Source: Pseudomonas spelaei (GTDB lineage Bacteria; Pseudomonadota; Gammaproteobacteria; Pseudomonadales; Pseudomonadaceae). From it: a stretch of 64,000 bases of DNA. Of this stretch, positions 1-9,120 are shown piece by piece. Numbering within the stretch: position 1 is the first letter of the stretch; each line of letters starts with the position of its first letter. The stretch is taken from contig NZ_WNNK01000015.1 of NCBI RefSeq assembly GCF_009724245.1, forward strand, positions 1 to 64,000. Reading direction: 5' to 3'. A model generated the notes under the pieces. It searched no databases and was not told the origin of the DNA. It was given only the letters and a program-made list of their open reading frames with translations. Made by a program: the position numbers and the translations under genes.

Positions 1-34
1 AGATATAAATCGCCGTCAACAGTTAATTTCAAGT

Positions 35-1234
35 TTATTCAGATTTAAGCGTAATGCGCGCAAATGCCTTCTTCCCAGCCTGGCAGACATGGGTAGCACC
101 CAGCTCGTATATAAAGGTGCGATCCACCACCTCACCATCTATACGCACACCACCGGAACCCAGAAGGTCGCGCGCCACTGCGGAGTTCTTCACCAGGCCT
201 GCCTTATTAAGGACAGCAGCAATCGGCATAGCTTCGGCAGCAGTCAATTCAATCTCAGGCAGATCATCTGGCAGCTCACCATCCTTCATACGGTTGCCCG
301 CAGCACGGTGCGCACTGGCCGCTGCCTCATCACCATGGAAGCGCGCAACGATCTCTTCAGCCAGCTTGATCTTGACGTCCCGCGGATTGGCACCCGCCTC
401 GACATCAGCACGCAACGCATTGATCTCATCCATCGAGCGAAAACTCAACAGCTCGAAGTAACGCCACATCAGCGCATCAGGAATGGAAACCAGCTTGCCG
501 TACATCACGCCCGGCGCTTCCTGGATACCCACATAGTTACCCAAAGACTTGGACATCTTCTTGACACCGTCCAACCCCTCCAACAGCGGCATGGTCAGAA
601 TGCACTGAGCCTCCTGCCCATACGCACGCTGCAACTCACGCCCCATCAGCAGATTGAATTTCTGATCGGTGCCGCCCAGCTCGACATCCGCACGCAAGGC
701 CACCGAGTCATACCCCTGAACCAATGGGTAGAGAAACTCGTGGATCGCGATTGGCTGATTGGTGGAGTAGCGCTTATCGAAGTCATCGCGCTCGAGCATG
801 CGGGCAACGGTGTACTGGGACGTCAGACGAATGAAGTCCGCCGGCCCCATCTGATCCATCCAGGTGGAGTTGAACGCCACTTCGGTCTTGGCTGGATCCA
901 GAATCTTGAACACCTGAGTTTTATAGGTCTCGGCATTATCGAGAACCTGCTCACGCGTCAGCGGCGGGCGCGTAGCACTCTTGCCGCTCGGGTCGCCGAT
1001 CATCCCGGTGAAGTCGCCTATAAGGAAGATCACCTGATGCCCCAGTTCCTGGAACTGACGCAGCTTATTAATAAGCACCGTATGACCCAGGTGCAGATCC
1101 GGCGCCGTCGGATCGAAGCCGGCCTTAATACGCAGGGGCTGGCCGCGCTTGAGCTTCTCGATCAGCTCGGCCTCGACCAACAGTTCTTCCGCACCACGTT
1201 TGATCAGCGCTAGCTGCTCTTCAACCGACTTCAT
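35..1234 (-). CDS. tyrS: Tyrosyl-tRNA synthetase
   Basis: Cytoplasmic class I aminoacyl-tRNA synthetase that charges tRNA-Tyr. The 399-residue protein has the HIGH-type signature HLGHT near residue 45, the KMSKS loop (KKMSKSLGN) near residue 230 and a C-terminal S4-like RNA-binding domain. An upstream reading would add 15 residues, but the ATG at 1234 opening MKSVEEQ gives the normal family length and N-terminus, so I chose it. It is divergent from the M23 peptidase gene; the 211 bp between them must hold both promoters. The order tyrS-peptidase-anmK-erpA is the usual Pseudomonas arrangement. In P. aeruginosa this TyrS type is called TyrZ. Confidence 0.96.
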   Translation of the reverse strand: MKSVEEQLALIKRGAEELLVEAELIEKLKRGQPLRIKAGFDPTAPDLHLGHTVLINKLRQFQELGHQVIFLIGDFTGMIGDPSGKSATRPPLTREQVLDNAETYKTQVFKILDPAKTEVAFNSTWMDQMGPADFIRLTSQYTVARMLERDDFDKRYSTNQPIAIHEFLYPLVQGYDSVALRADVELGGTDQKFNLLMGRELQRAYGQEAQCILTMPLLEGLDGVKKMSKSLGNYVGIQEAPGVMYGKLVSIPDALMWRYFELLSFRSMDEINALRADVEAGANPRDVKIKLAEEIVARFHGDEAAASAHRAAGNRMKDGELPDDLPEIELTAAEAMPIAAVLNKAGLVKNSAVARDLLGSGGVRIDGEVVDRTFIYELGATHVCQAGKKAFARITLKSE

Positions 1235-1347
1235 AACAGACCCGCAAGGCTCAGATTCAAAAGGGAACCAACCATACAAGATCGGGGACTAATTACAAGT
1301 TTTGCCCTGCATACGGACACCGTTCAGCAAGCCCAGCGTTCGCAGGC

Positions 1348-1376
1348 TTGCACCACAGATGATTTGGTTATATTTT
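1348..1376 (+). promoter_or_regulatory. Candidate sigma-70 promoter for the M23 peptidase gene
   Basis: TTGCAC at 1348-1353 and TATTTT at 1371-1376 are separated by 17 bases, 70 bp before the ATG at 1446. The leader between them and the gene is pyrimidine-rich with loose repeats of TTCATCTT. Inferred from consensus only. Confidence 0.45.
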
Positions 1377-1445
1377 ATACAGTTATTTCATCTTCATCAT
1401 GTCATTCATCTTTTCCATTTCATCTTTTCAAAGTCAAAATTACTT

Positions 1446-2864
1446 ATGACCACTGAACCGTCTAAAGCGCCGCCGCTTTACCCGAAGACCCACTTGCTTG
1501 CCGCAAGCGGTATCGCCGCCCTTCTCAGCCTGGCACTCCTGGTATTCCCTTCCAGTGACGTAGAAGCCAAACGAACCACCCTGAGCCTTGACCTGGATAG
1601 CCCGGTTGAGCAACTGACACAAGATCAAGACGCATCCGACGCGCTCCAAGCCACAAATGGTGTCGCCGAGTCGCCGTTCGCGCAGATAGAAAACAGCACC
1701 GAAGACACCAAGGAAACCGTCCAGGCACAGCCCGCACCTGCGGTAGCAACCGCCAAAGGTCCTCAGCATCGGGAAGTGCTTGTTGCCAAAGGTGACACCC
1801 TTTCGACCCTGTTCGAGAAAGTTGGCCTGCCGTCATCCACTGTTAATGAGGTGCTGGCCAGCGATAAACAAGCCAAGCAATTCACCCAGCTCAAGCGCGG
1901 CCAAAAGCTCGAGTTCGAGCTGACGCCCGACGGCCAGTTGAATAAGCTGCACAGCAATGTCAGCGACCTGGAGAGCATCGCACTGACTAAAGGCGCCAAG
2001 GGGTATGCCTTTAATCGAGTGACCTCCAAACCCGTCATGCGCTCGGCCTATATCCACGGCGTCATCAACAGTTCGTTGTCGCAATCCGCTGCTCGCGCCG
2101 GCTTGTCCCACAACATGACCATGGACATGGCCAGCGTATTTGGCTACGACATCGACTTCGCCCAGGATATTCGCCAAGGTGACGAGTTCGACGTGATCTA
2201 CGAGCAAAAGGTCGCCAACGGTAAAGTCGTCGGTACCGGCAACATTCTTTCGGCGCGCTTCACCAACCGCGGCAAGACCTACACCGCCGTTCGCTACACC
2301 AACAAGCAAGGCAACAGCAGCTACTACACCGCCGATGGCAACAGCATGCGCAAGGCGTTCATCCGCACTCCGGTGGACTTCGCCCGTATTAGCTCGCGTT
2401 TCTCGATGGGTCGCAAGCATCCAATTCTGAACAAAATTCGCGCCCACAAAGGCGTGGACTATGCTGCCCCCCGTGGCACGCCGATCAAGGCCGCCGGTGA
2501 CGGCAAGGTGTTGCTGGCCGGTCGCCGCGGCGGTTACGGTAATACCGTGATCATCCAGCACGGCAATACCTACCGCACGCTCTATGGCCACATGCAAGGC
2601 TTCGCCAAAGGCGTCAAGACGGGCGGCAACGTCAAACAAGGCCAGGTAATCGGCTATATCGGCACTACCGGCCTGTCCACCGGCCCGCATTTGCACTACG
2701 AATTCCAGGTCAACGGTGTACACGTCGACCCACTGGGTCAGAAATTGCCAATGGCCGATCCAATCGCCAAGGCTGAACGAGCGCGCTTCCTGCAGCAGAG
2801 CCAACCGCTCATGGCACGTATGGACCAGGAACGGTCCACCCTGCTGGCTTCGGCGAAGCGCTGA
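1446..2864 (+). CDS. Peptidoglycan DD-metalloendopeptidase, M23 family
   Basis: Membrane-anchored cell-wall hydrolase of 472 residues. A hydrophobic segment at about residues 17-34 looks like a signal anchor; a low-complexity linker follows. A LysM/OapA-like domain (about 109-155) precedes the M23 catalytic domain (about 320-440). Zinc ligands are visible: H334 and D338 in HKGVD, and H417 in the GPHLHYEF motif. The family (MepM-like) cuts cross-links to allow wall growth. The ATG at 1446 is preferred over a further-upstream reading because the hydrophobic segment then sits in the normal place. The stop is 3 bp before anmK, so the two probably form one transcript linking wall cleavage with recycling. 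Confidence 0.92.
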   Translation: MTTEPSKAPPLYPKTHLLAASGIAALLSLALLVFPSSDVEAKRTTLSLDLDSPVEQLTQDQDASDALQATNGVAESPFAQIENSTEDTKETVQAQPAPAVATAKGPQHREVLVAKGDTLSTLFEKVGLPSSTVNEVLASDKQAKQFTQLKRGQKLEFELTPDGQLNKLHSNVSDLESIALTKGAKGYAFNRVTSKPVMRSAYIHGVINSSLSQSAARAGLSHNMTMDMASVFGYDIDFAQDIRQGDEFDVIYEQKVANGKVVGTGNILSARFTNRGKTYTAVRYTNKQGNSSYYTADGNSMRKAFIRTPVDFARISSRFSMGRKHPILNKIRAHKGVDYAAPRGTPIKAAGDGKVLLAGRRGGYGNTVIIQHGNTYRTLYGHMQGFAKGVKTGGNVKQGQVIGYIGTTGLSTGPHLHYEFQVNGVHVDPLGQKLPMADPIAKAERARFLQQSQPLMARMDQERSTLLASAKR

Positions 2865-2867
2865 CCC

Positions 2868-3959
2868 ATGGCGCTCTATATAGGTGTGATGTCCGGGACC
2901 AGCCTTGACGGCCTGGACATTGCGCTGATCGAACAGAATACGGCGATCAAACTGATCGCCACCCACTACATCCCCATGCCTGAATCCCTTCGTACCGAGC
3001 TGCTCGGCCTTTGCGCCAGCGGCCCGGACGAGATTGCCCGCGCGGCGATTACCCAGCAGCACTGGGTGAAGCTCGCCGCCCAAGGCATTCACGCACTACT
3101 CGAGCAGCAGAAACTGAAGCCCCAGGACATCCGGGCGATTGGCAGCCATGGGCAAACCATTCGCCACGAGCCTGCGCGCGGATTCACGGTACAGATCGGC
3201 AACCCGGCACTACTTACGGAATTGACCGGGATAACTGTCGTCAGTGACTTCCGCAGCCGCGACGTCGCTGCAGGCGGTCAAGGCGCGCCTCTAGTCCCAG
3301 CTTTTCATGAAGCACTGTTTGGCGAACACACCGGCAACCGCGCCGTATTGAATGTCGGTGGCTTCAGCAACCTCAGCCTGATTGAGGCCGACAAGCCTGT
3401 GGCCGGGTTTGACTGCGGCCCGGGCAACGTCCTGCTGGATGCCTGGATTCACCAGCAACGCGGTGAAAACTTTGACCGTAGCGGCCAATGGGCTGCCAGC
3501 GGACAGGTTGAGCCGGTCTTGCTCAAGGCCTTGCTCAGTGACCCGTTTTTCCTGGCTCAAGGCCCGAAAAGCACGGGCCGTGAGGTCTTCAACCTGGGAT
3601 GGCTGGAGCATCACCTCGGCCGATTGCCGGCATTCGCCGCCCAGGACGTGCAAGCCACACTGCTGGAACTGACCGCGCAGACGATCGTCGAGTCGCTGCA
3701 AACGGCCCAGTCTCGGACTGAAACCTTACTGGTCTGCGGTGGCGGAGCTCATAACGCCACCTTGATGAGCCGCCTGGCCACCCTGTTACCCACCACCCAT
3801 GTCAGTAGCACCGCCCTCTATGGCGTAGATCCCGACTGGGTCGAGGCCATGGCCTTTGCCTGGCTGGCCCATTGCTGCCTTGAAGGTATTGCCGCCAATC
3901 GCCCCAGCGTCACTGGCGCCCGCGGGCTTCGAATACTCGGCGCGATCTATCCTGCCTGA
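2868..3959 (+). CDS. anmK: Anhydro-N-acetylmuramic acid kinase
   Basis: Cytoplasmic kinase that opens and phosphorylates 1,6-anhydro-MurNAc from recycled peptidoglycan to give MurNAc-6-phosphate. The 363-residue length is typical. The N-terminal nucleotide-binding signature VMSGTSLDG (about 8-16), GSHGQTIRHEP and the FDCGPGN loop are all present. It begins 3 bp after the M23 peptidase gene, so translation is probably coupled. In Pseudomonas the product feeds the MupP-AmgK-MurU salvage route; amgK and murU lie at 31.2-32.9 kb in this window. Confidence 0.96.
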   Translation: MALYIGVMSGTSLDGLDIALIEQNTAIKLIATHYIPMPESLRTELLGLCASGPDEIARAAITQQHWVKLAAQGIHALLEQQKLKPQDIRAIGSHGQTIRHEPARGFTVQIGNPALLTELTGITVVSDFRSRDVAAGGQGAPLVPAFHEALFGEHTGNRAVLNVGGFSNLSLIEADKPVAGFDCGPGNVLLDAWIHQQRGENFDRSGQWAASGQVEPVLLKALLSDPFFLAQGPKSTGREVFNLGWLEHHLGRLPAFAAQDVQATLLELTAQTIVESLQTAQSRTETLLVCGGGAHNATLMSRLATLLPTTHVSSTALYGVDPDWVEAMAFAWLAHCCLEGIAANRPSVTGARGLRILGAIYPA

Positions 3960-3970
3960 ACCCCAGACAG

Positions 3971-4011
3971 CAAAACGCCGCTTGGCCCTATCAAGGCCAA
4001 GCGGCGTTTTG
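3971..4011. terminator. Bidirectional intrinsic terminator between anmK and erpA
   Basis: A perfect 17-bp stem (3971-3987 with 3995-4011) around a 7-base loop starts with A-rich and ends with T-rich sequence on either strand. It lies between the convergent ends of anmK and erpA and could serve both. Confidence 0.88.
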
Positions 4012-4026
4012 CAAACTCGCTGACGA

Positions 4027-4377
4027 TCAGATCGAGAACGAAGACCCGCAACCACAGGTTGTAGTCGCATTCGGGTTCTTGATCACGAAACGCGACCCTT
4101 CCAGACCTTCCTGGTAATCCACTTCGGCTCCTGCCAAGTACTGGAAGCTCATCGGATCAACAACCAGGCTTACGCCTTCGCGCTCAACGATGGTGTCGTC
4201 ATCGGCCACATCTTCATCGAAGGTGAAACCGTACTGAAACCCTGAACAACCGCCGCCCGTCACAAATACGCGCAGCTTCAAGCGATCATTACCCTCTTCA
4301 TCGACCAGGCTCTTCACCTTGTGCGCAGCACCGTGGGTGAATTGCAAAGCCGTGGGGGTGAAGGATTCAACGCTCAT
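4027..4377 (-). CDS. erpA: Iron-sulfur cluster insertion protein ErpA
   Basis: A-type Fe-S carrier of 116 residues that delivers clusters to apo-proteins, including those of isoprenoid synthesis and respiration. The conserved cysteines are present: one in [11 protein letters not shown] and two in the C-terminal [11 protein letters not shown]. The ATG at 4377 opens MSVESFTP, the usual Pseudomonas ErpA start; a longer reading adds 16 unrelated residues. It is alone on its transcript, convergent with anmK, and follows argC on the same strand with a terminator between them. Confidence 0.96.
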
Positions 4378-4498
4378 GCTGATTATCTCCCGGCGTAGCG
4401 CCGCCATATGCGTAATGGTCGGCATTATCCGCTTCTCCTAGAAAAGCGGTCAACTATTGTTACGGTATATCAATCTGCACAGCAGCCATTAAAAATAC

Positions 4499-4523
4499 AA
4501 AAGGCCCGATCAACGGGCCTTTT
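4499..4523 (-). terminator. Intrinsic terminator of argC
   Basis: A 10-bp stem (4499-4508 with 4514-4523) around a 5-base loop ends in a T-tract when read on the minus strand, 19 bp beyond the argC stop. It separates argC from erpA. Confidence 0.85.
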
Positions 4524-4541
4524 GCGCATCTACAGAAAACC

Positions 4542-5576
4542 TTAAGGCAGCATGCCCGCGTGGGACAGGCCCAGCTTTTCATCCAGACCAAACAGGATAT
4601 TCAGGTTCTGCACCGCCTGGCCCGATGCACCTTTGACCAAGTTATCGATGACCGATAGCACCACCACCAGATCCCCATCTTGCGGGCGATGCACGGCAAT
4701 ACGGCACACGTTAGCACCGCGCACGCTGCGGGTTTCCGGATGGCTGCCCGCAGGCATCACATCGACAAACGGCTCGTTGGCATAGCGCTTTTCAAACAGC
4801 GCCTGCAGATCCACCGAGCGGTCTACGACAGTCGCGTACAACGTGGAATGGATCCCGCGAATCATCGGCGTCAGGTGCGGCACGAAGGTCAGACCGACGT
4901 CCTTGCCAGCGGCGCGACGCAGTCCTTGGCGAATTTCCGGCAGATGACGATGCCCTTTCACCGCATAGGCCTTCATGCTTTCCGACGTCTCGGAGTACAA
5001 AGACCCAACCGCGGCACCACGACCCGCACCACTGACCCCCGACTTGCAGTCTGCGATCAACCGCGAAGTATCGGCCAACCCCGCTTCCAGCAACGGCAGG
5101 AAACCCAGTTGCGTAGCCGTCGGATAGCAACCCGGCACCGCAATCAGACGCGCTTGCTTGATGTGTTCACGGTTGACTTCCGGCAGGCCATACACCGCTT
5201 CTTCAAGCAGCTCAGGCGCACCGTGAGGCTGGCCGTACCACTTGGCCCACTCATCGGCATCCTGCAAACGGAAGTCCGCCGACAAGTCGATCACCTTGGT
5301 ACCGGCAGCCAGCAATTCACCTGCCAGGGCATGGGCCACACCGTGAGGGGTGGCGAAGAACACCACATCGCAAGCACCCAGGGTCTTGATGTCCGGCACC
5401 GAGAAGGCCAGGCCGTCGTAGTGACCGCGCAGGTTCGGGTACATATCGGCAACGGCCAGGCCGGCCTCGGATCGGGAAGTGATGACCACCACCTCAGCTT
5501 GCGGATGCTGAGCCAACAGACGCAGCAATTCGACACCGGTGTAACCCGTGCCGCCGACGATACCGACCTTGACCAT
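4542..5576 (-). CDS. argC: N-acetyl-gamma-glutamyl-phosphate reductase
   Basis: NADPH-dependent enzyme of arginine biosynthesis that reduces N-acetylglutamyl-phosphate to the semialdehyde. The 344-residue product starts MVKVGIVGGTGYTGVELLRLL, a Rossmann nucleotide-binding start. The catalytic cysteine is in AVPGCYPTATQLG and the family motif GVSGAGR follows. The ATG at 5576 gives the standard start; an earlier reading adds 24 residues of no family character. It is divergent from hemJ and ends at its own terminator. Confidence 0.97.
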   Translation of the reverse strand: MVKVGIVGGTGYTGVELLRLLAQHPQAEVVVITSRSEAGLAVADMYPNLRGHYDGLAFSVPDIKTLGACDVVFFATPHGVAHALAGELLAAGTKVIDLSADFRLQDADEWAKWYGQPHGAPELLEEAVYGLPEVNREHIKQARLIAVPGCYPTATQLGFLPLLEAGLADTSRLIADCKSGVSGAGRGAAVGSLYSETSESMKAYAVKGHRHLPEIRQGLRRAAGKDVGLTFVPHLTPMIRGIHSTLYATVVDRSVDLQALFEKRYANEPFVDVMPAGSHPETRSVRGANVCRIAVHRPQDGDLVVVLSVIDNLVKGASGQAVQNLNILFGLDEKLGLSHAGMLP

Positions 5577-5712
5577 AAACCTGCCCTCAACGAACCCACT
5601 GGAAAGCCGTCGATAATAGGGTCCGCATCGTCCTGCGACAACCGTCAACGTGACGTGCGGGCGCTTGAGCCACTACTATCTTCAGCTACCGTGAACCTGG
5701 GAATAACTAAAA

Positions 5713-6141
5713 ATGCTTTATCTATGGGTCAAAGCCTTTCATATCGTCAGCATCGTTTGCTGGTTTGCCGCACTGTTCTACCTGCCGCGCCTGTTCGTCT
5801 ACCACGCTCAAAGCGAGGACACCGTCAGCAAGGAACGCTTCTGCATCATGGAGCGCAAGCTGTACCGCGGCATCATGGGCCCGGCGATGATCGCCACCCT
5901 CGTGTTCGGTATCTGGCTGATTGCCCTCAACCCCAGCGTCTTCGCCCAAGGTGCCTGGATGCATGCCAAGCTGACCCTGGTCGTGCTGCTGATCGGCTAC
6001 CACCATATGTGTGGCGCCCAGGTAAAACGTTTCGCTCGTGGCGAAAACACCCGCAGCCATGTCTTTTATCGCTGGTTCAATGAAGTGCCAGTTCTGATAT
6101 TGCTGGCTATCGTAATTTTGGTCGTGGTCAAACCGTTCTAA
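5713..6141 (+). CDS. hemJ: Protoporphyrinogen oxidase HemJ
   Basis: Inner-membrane protein of 142 residues that oxidises protoporphyrinogen IX to protoporphyrin IX in haem synthesis. About four hydrophobic helices are visible (roughly 3-22, 52-72, 82-100 and 122-140). The conserved N-terminal histidine is in KAFHIVSIVCWFAALFYLPRLFVYH, a segment diagnostic of HemJ (formerly UPF0093). A lysine in AKLTLVVLLIGYHH matches the second conserved region. It lies between argC (divergent) and the nitronate monooxygenase-like gene, 24 bp upstream of the latter and possibly cotranscribed with it. Confidence 0.93.
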   Translation: MLYLWVKAFHIVSIVCWFAALFYLPRLFVYHAQSEDTVSKERFCIMERKLYRGIMGPAMIATLVFGIWLIALNPSVFAQGAWMHAKLTLVVLLIGYHHMCGAQVKRFARGENTRSHVFYRWFNEVPVLILLAIVILVVVKPF

Positions 6142-6165
6142 TTTCTATTACTCGGGGTACTTCCA

Positions 6166-7134
6166 ATGTCGCTGCCCGCTTCGCTCGAACAAAGTCTGCG
6201 CCTGCCCGTGGTGGCTGCGCCGATGTTTCTGATCTCCAACCCGCAACTGGTCCTGGCCTGCTGCCGTAATGGGATAGTCGGCAGCTTCCCTGCCCTCAAC
6301 CAACGGGAAAGCAGTGGCTTCAAGGCGTGGCTGGAAGAGATCGAAGCGGGACTGGCGCTGCTGAACAACCCGGCGCCCTATGCCGTCAACCTAATCGTGC
6401 ATAACAGCAACCCACGCGTGGAGGCCGACCTGGCGATCTGCGTCGAGCATAAGGTGCCAATCGTCATCACCAGCCTGGGCGCGGTGAAAGAACTGGTGGA
6501 TGCCGTGCATAGCTACGGCGGCCTGGTATTCCACGATGTCACCACCCGGCGTCATGCCGAGAAAGCCGCTGAAGCTGGCGTCGACGGCCTGATCGCAGTC
6601 GCCGCCGGCGCTGGCGGCCATGCGGGCACCTGGAGCCCCTTCTCGTTGATTGCCGAAATTCGTCAGTTCTTCGACAAAACCCTGTTACTGGCCGGCTGCC
6701 TGAACCACGGCCACGAAATCCTCGCCGCACAACTCCTCGGGGCGGACCTGGCGTATTTCGGTACCCGGTTTATCGGCACCACCGAAAGCCACGCACCGGA
6801 GGCCTATAAAGAGATGCTACTCACCTCCCGCGCCGCCGACATCGTGCATACGCCTGCCGTCTCTGGCGTACCGGCCAGCTTCATGCGCCAGAGCCTGGAA
6901 AACGCCGGCTTCGACCTCGCTGCCCTGCAAGGCAAAGGCGAAGTCAATTTCGGTTCCAAGCTCAAGCCCCTGAACGACGAAGCCAAAGCCTGGAAGACCG
7001 TCTGGTCGGCCGGCCAGGGCGTCGGTGAGATTGATGATTTGCCCAGCGTCGATGAACTCGTTGCCCGCCTGGATGCCGAATACCGCAAGGCGCTCGAGCA
7101 TGCAGCACAACTACCAAAACGCTGGCCCCGCTGA
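6166..7134 (+). CDS. Nitronate monooxygenase family flavoprotein
   Basis: Predicted FMN-dependent TIM-barrel enzyme of 322 residues, of the family that oxidises alkyl nitronates (formerly 2-nitropropane dioxygenase). Visible features are the N-terminal PVVAAPMF strand, a glycine-rich phosphate-binding stretch with the family histidine (AGAGGHAGTWSP, about 144-155) and the GADLAYFGTRFIGTTES barrel strand. Assignment to the family is firm; the physiological substrate is not visible in the sequence. It follows hemJ at 24 bp and is followed by a weak hairpin. Confidence 0.87.
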   Translation: MSLPASLEQSLRLPVVAAPMFLISNPQLVLACCRNGIVGSFPALNQRESSGFKAWLEEIEAGLALLNNPAPYAVNLIVHNSNPRVEADLAICVEHKVPIVITSLGAVKELVDAVHSYGGLVFHDVTTRRHAEKAAEAGVDGLIAVAAGAGGHAGTWSPFSLIAEIRQFFDKTLLLAGCLNHGHEILAAQLLGADLAYFGTRFIGTTESHAPEAYKEMLLTSRAADIVHTPAVSGVPASFMRQSLENAGFDLAALQGKGEVNFGSKLKPLNDEAKAWKTVWSAGQGVGEIDDLPSVDELVARLDAEYRKALEHAAQLPKRWPR

Positions 7135-7150
7135 ATAAGTGCAGATGTAT

Positions 7151-7172
7151 GGCCTGCTGACCGAGTCAGGCC
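7151..7172 (+). terminator. Weak hairpin after the nitronate monooxygenase gene
   Basis: GGCCTG at 7151-7156 pairs with CAGGCC at 7167-7172 across a 10-base loop. There is no real T-tract, so this is at best a weak or Rho-assisted stop between two codirectional genes. Confidence 0.35.
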
Positions 7173-7218
7173 TTACACTCTGTAACACCGACCTATTTCA
7201 AGTGACAAGGATGCCCGC

Positions 7219-8184
7219 ATGAGCGACAACCGCTTCAAGATTGTGTTTGATGGCGCCCTGCTGCCGGGTGTCGAACTCACTACAGCCAAACTGAATCTCG
7301 CCGAGCTGTTCAAGAGCGACGTGGAAGCCGTCGACAAACTCTTCACCGGCCGCCCTGTTGCCCTCAAGCGTGACCTCTCCCACGCCGACGCCGAAACCTA
7401 CCTGCAAGCGCTTAAAAATACCGGTATCGATGCGCGCATCGAAGCCGAGCAGCCGGTAGCCTTCAGCCTCGCTGAGACTCACGAAACCAACACCGGTAGC
7501 TCCAGCGACTACAATCGCCCCGCAGAATCGCCTTACGCCCCGCCTCGAGCTGCCGTTGGTGACAACCTGCCGGAGTTTTCCAGCCTGAAGGTCTTTACCG
7601 TCGATGGCCGTATAGGGCGTCTGCGCTTCCTAGCCTGGACGCTGGTGCTGACCGTCGTGATTCTGGCGGTCACCGGCATTTCTCTGGTTGTCGGCCTGAG
7701 CATCGCCGCTGCATCTTCGACGGCCGCAATCACCATCGGATTTCTGGTGGGTATCGTTGCGCTTGTGGCCTCTATCTGGGTCAACGTACAGATCACCGTA
7801 CAACGCCTGCACGACCTTGGTTGGTCCGGCTGGCTGTGGTTCCTGCACCTGGTGCCTTTCGTAGGTAGCATCTTCCCGATCCTGCTGGTGGTGCTACCTG
7901 GCAATGCTGGTGCCAACCAGTACGGTGCCCCGCCTCCGCGTAACAGCACGGCAGTCAAGATTCTCTCCGTCCTGTGGTTGGCGTTCATTCCGCTGGTGTT
8001 TGTCCTCGGGATAAGCCTGGGGATGAGCGGCTATCTGGATCAACTCGAAACCGGCGTGGACAGCACCTACGACAGCAGCTCCATCACCTCTGATGAAGCC
8101 GGCGACCAGGGCGTCATCATCGATGAAGAACCCCCGCAAAGTGCTGATGACACAGCCGAACCTGTAGACTCTCCAGAAGAATGA
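7219..8184 (+). CDS. DUF805 family membrane protein
   Basis: Predicted inner-membrane protein of 321 residues and unknown function. Residues 1-130 are soluble: a charged segment containing DVEAVDKLFTGRPVALKR and a Pro/Tyr-rich linker. The DUF805 domain begins at GRIGRLRFLAW (about 133) and holds four or so helices to about residue 275, with the family motif QRLHDLGWSGWLWFL between helices. The C-terminal 45 residues are acidic (Asp/Glu/Ser-rich). The ATG at 7219 opens MSDNRFKIVFDG. DUF805 proteins are widespread; this N-terminal extension is the less common part. Confidence 0.8.
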   Translation: MSDNRFKIVFDGALLPGVELTTAKLNLAELFKSDVEAVDKLFTGRPVALKRDLSHADAETYLQALKNTGIDARIEAEQPVAFSLAETHETNTGSSSDYNRPAESPYAPPRAAVGDNLPEFSSLKVFTVDGRIGRLRFLAWTLVLTVVILAVTGISLVVGLSIAAASSTAAITIGFLVGIVALVASIWVNVQITVQRLHDLGWSGWLWFLHLVPFVGSIFPILLVVLPGNAGANQYGAPPPRNSTAVKILSVLWLAFIPLVFVLGISLGMSGYLDQLETGVDSTYDSSSITSDEAGDQGVIIDEEPPQSADDTAEPVDSPEE

Positions 8185-8197
8185 AGAAACGCCCGAC

Positions 8198-8221
8198 GCC
8201 TGTGATGCCTCTGTCACAGGC
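8198..8221 (+). terminator. Hairpin between the DUF805 and SDR genes
   Basis: GCCTGTGA (8198-8205) pairs with TCACAGGC (8214-8221) around an 8-base loop, 14 bp beyond the DUF805 stop and 27 bp before the SDR start. No T-tract follows, so termination is uncertain. Confidence 0.4.
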
Positions 8222-8247
8222 TCGGTGGCGTTGCGATGGAGAAACGC

Positions 8248-9036
8248 ATGACCCGTTACGCTCTGATCACCGGTGCCTCCAGCGGTATCGGCTTGGCCCT
8301 GGCTGAAGCATTGGCCCGTCGTGGCCGCAGTTTGATTCTGGTGGCCCGCCAGCGTGATCAGTTGGAAAGCATTGCAATCGAATTGACTCAGCGCTTCGGC
8401 GTCGAAGTGCTGTTCCGTGCCTGCGACCTTGGCGAGCCGTTGCGACTTTCCGGGTTTCTGCTGGAACTTGAAGAAGGCGAGCGGCAGATCGACCTGCTGG
8501 TCAACTGCGCCGGCATCGGCACCAGTGGCCCCTTCCTGGCGCAAGACTGGATGACCGAACAGGACTTGATGGAAGTGAATATCCTGGCCCTGACCCGCCT
8601 GTGCCATGCCCTTGGCAACTCAATGGCACTGCAGGGCGGTGGGCAGATTCTCAATGTCGCCTCGGTCGCGGCGTTCCAGCCCGGCCCGTGGATGAGCACC
8701 TACTACGCCAGCAAGGCCTATGTGCTGCACCTCTCCGAAGGTTTGCGGGAAGAGTTGAAGACCTGCGGGATAAAGGTCTCGGTACTCTGCCCCGGGCCGA
8801 CGCGCACCGCCTTCTTCGGCACCGCACAGATGAACACGGCCAAACTGGACCGCAGCCAACAGCTGATGAGCCCGGAAGAAGTCGCGCTCTACACCGTGCG
8901 CGCCCTGGAAAAGAACAAAGCCATCATCATCCCCGGTCGCCGCAACCGCTGGCTGGCGTTCAGCCCCCGTTTAAGCCCGCGGTGGCTAACCCGAAAAATC
9001 GCCGGCGCCATCAACAAGGCCTACTGCGCACGCTGA
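8248..9036 (+). CDS. SDR family NAD(P)-dependent oxidoreductase
   Basis: Classical short-chain dehydrogenase/reductase of 262 residues. The Rossmann motif is GASSGIGLALAEAL near the N-terminus, NCAGIG follows, and the catalytic Tyr-Lys pair is in YYASKAY. The PG-motif region CPGPTRTAFF is normal. I chose the ATG at 8248 because a GGAG sits 8 bp before it; an ATG at 8236 would overlap that site. The substrate cannot be predicted. It stands 84 bp upstream of the HIT gene. Confidence 0.87.
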   Translation: MTRYALITGASSGIGLALAEALARRGRSLILVARQRDQLESIAIELTQRFGVEVLFRACDLGEPLRLSGFLLELEEGERQIDLLVNCAGIGTSGPFLAQDWMTEQDLMEVNILALTRLCHALGNSMALQGGGQILNVASVAAFQPGPWMSTYYASKAYVLHLSEGLREELKTCGIKVSVLCPGPTRTAFFGTAQMNTAKLDRSQQLMSPEEVALYTVRALEKNKAIIIPGRRNRWLAFSPRLSPRWLTRKIAGAINKAYCAR

Positions 9037-9120
9037 TCATCACCGATACACGCAAGGGGCTGGGCGCGCACAGGTCGCCTGAGTACACTCAGCCTGCACT
9101 TTCACTATGGAGAAACAGCT

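Noticed and set aside
89..1213. Long open frame on the plus strand across tyrS
   Set aside because: It is antisense to an unmistakable tyrosyl-tRNA synthetase, has no family signature, and arises from high-GC codon structure.
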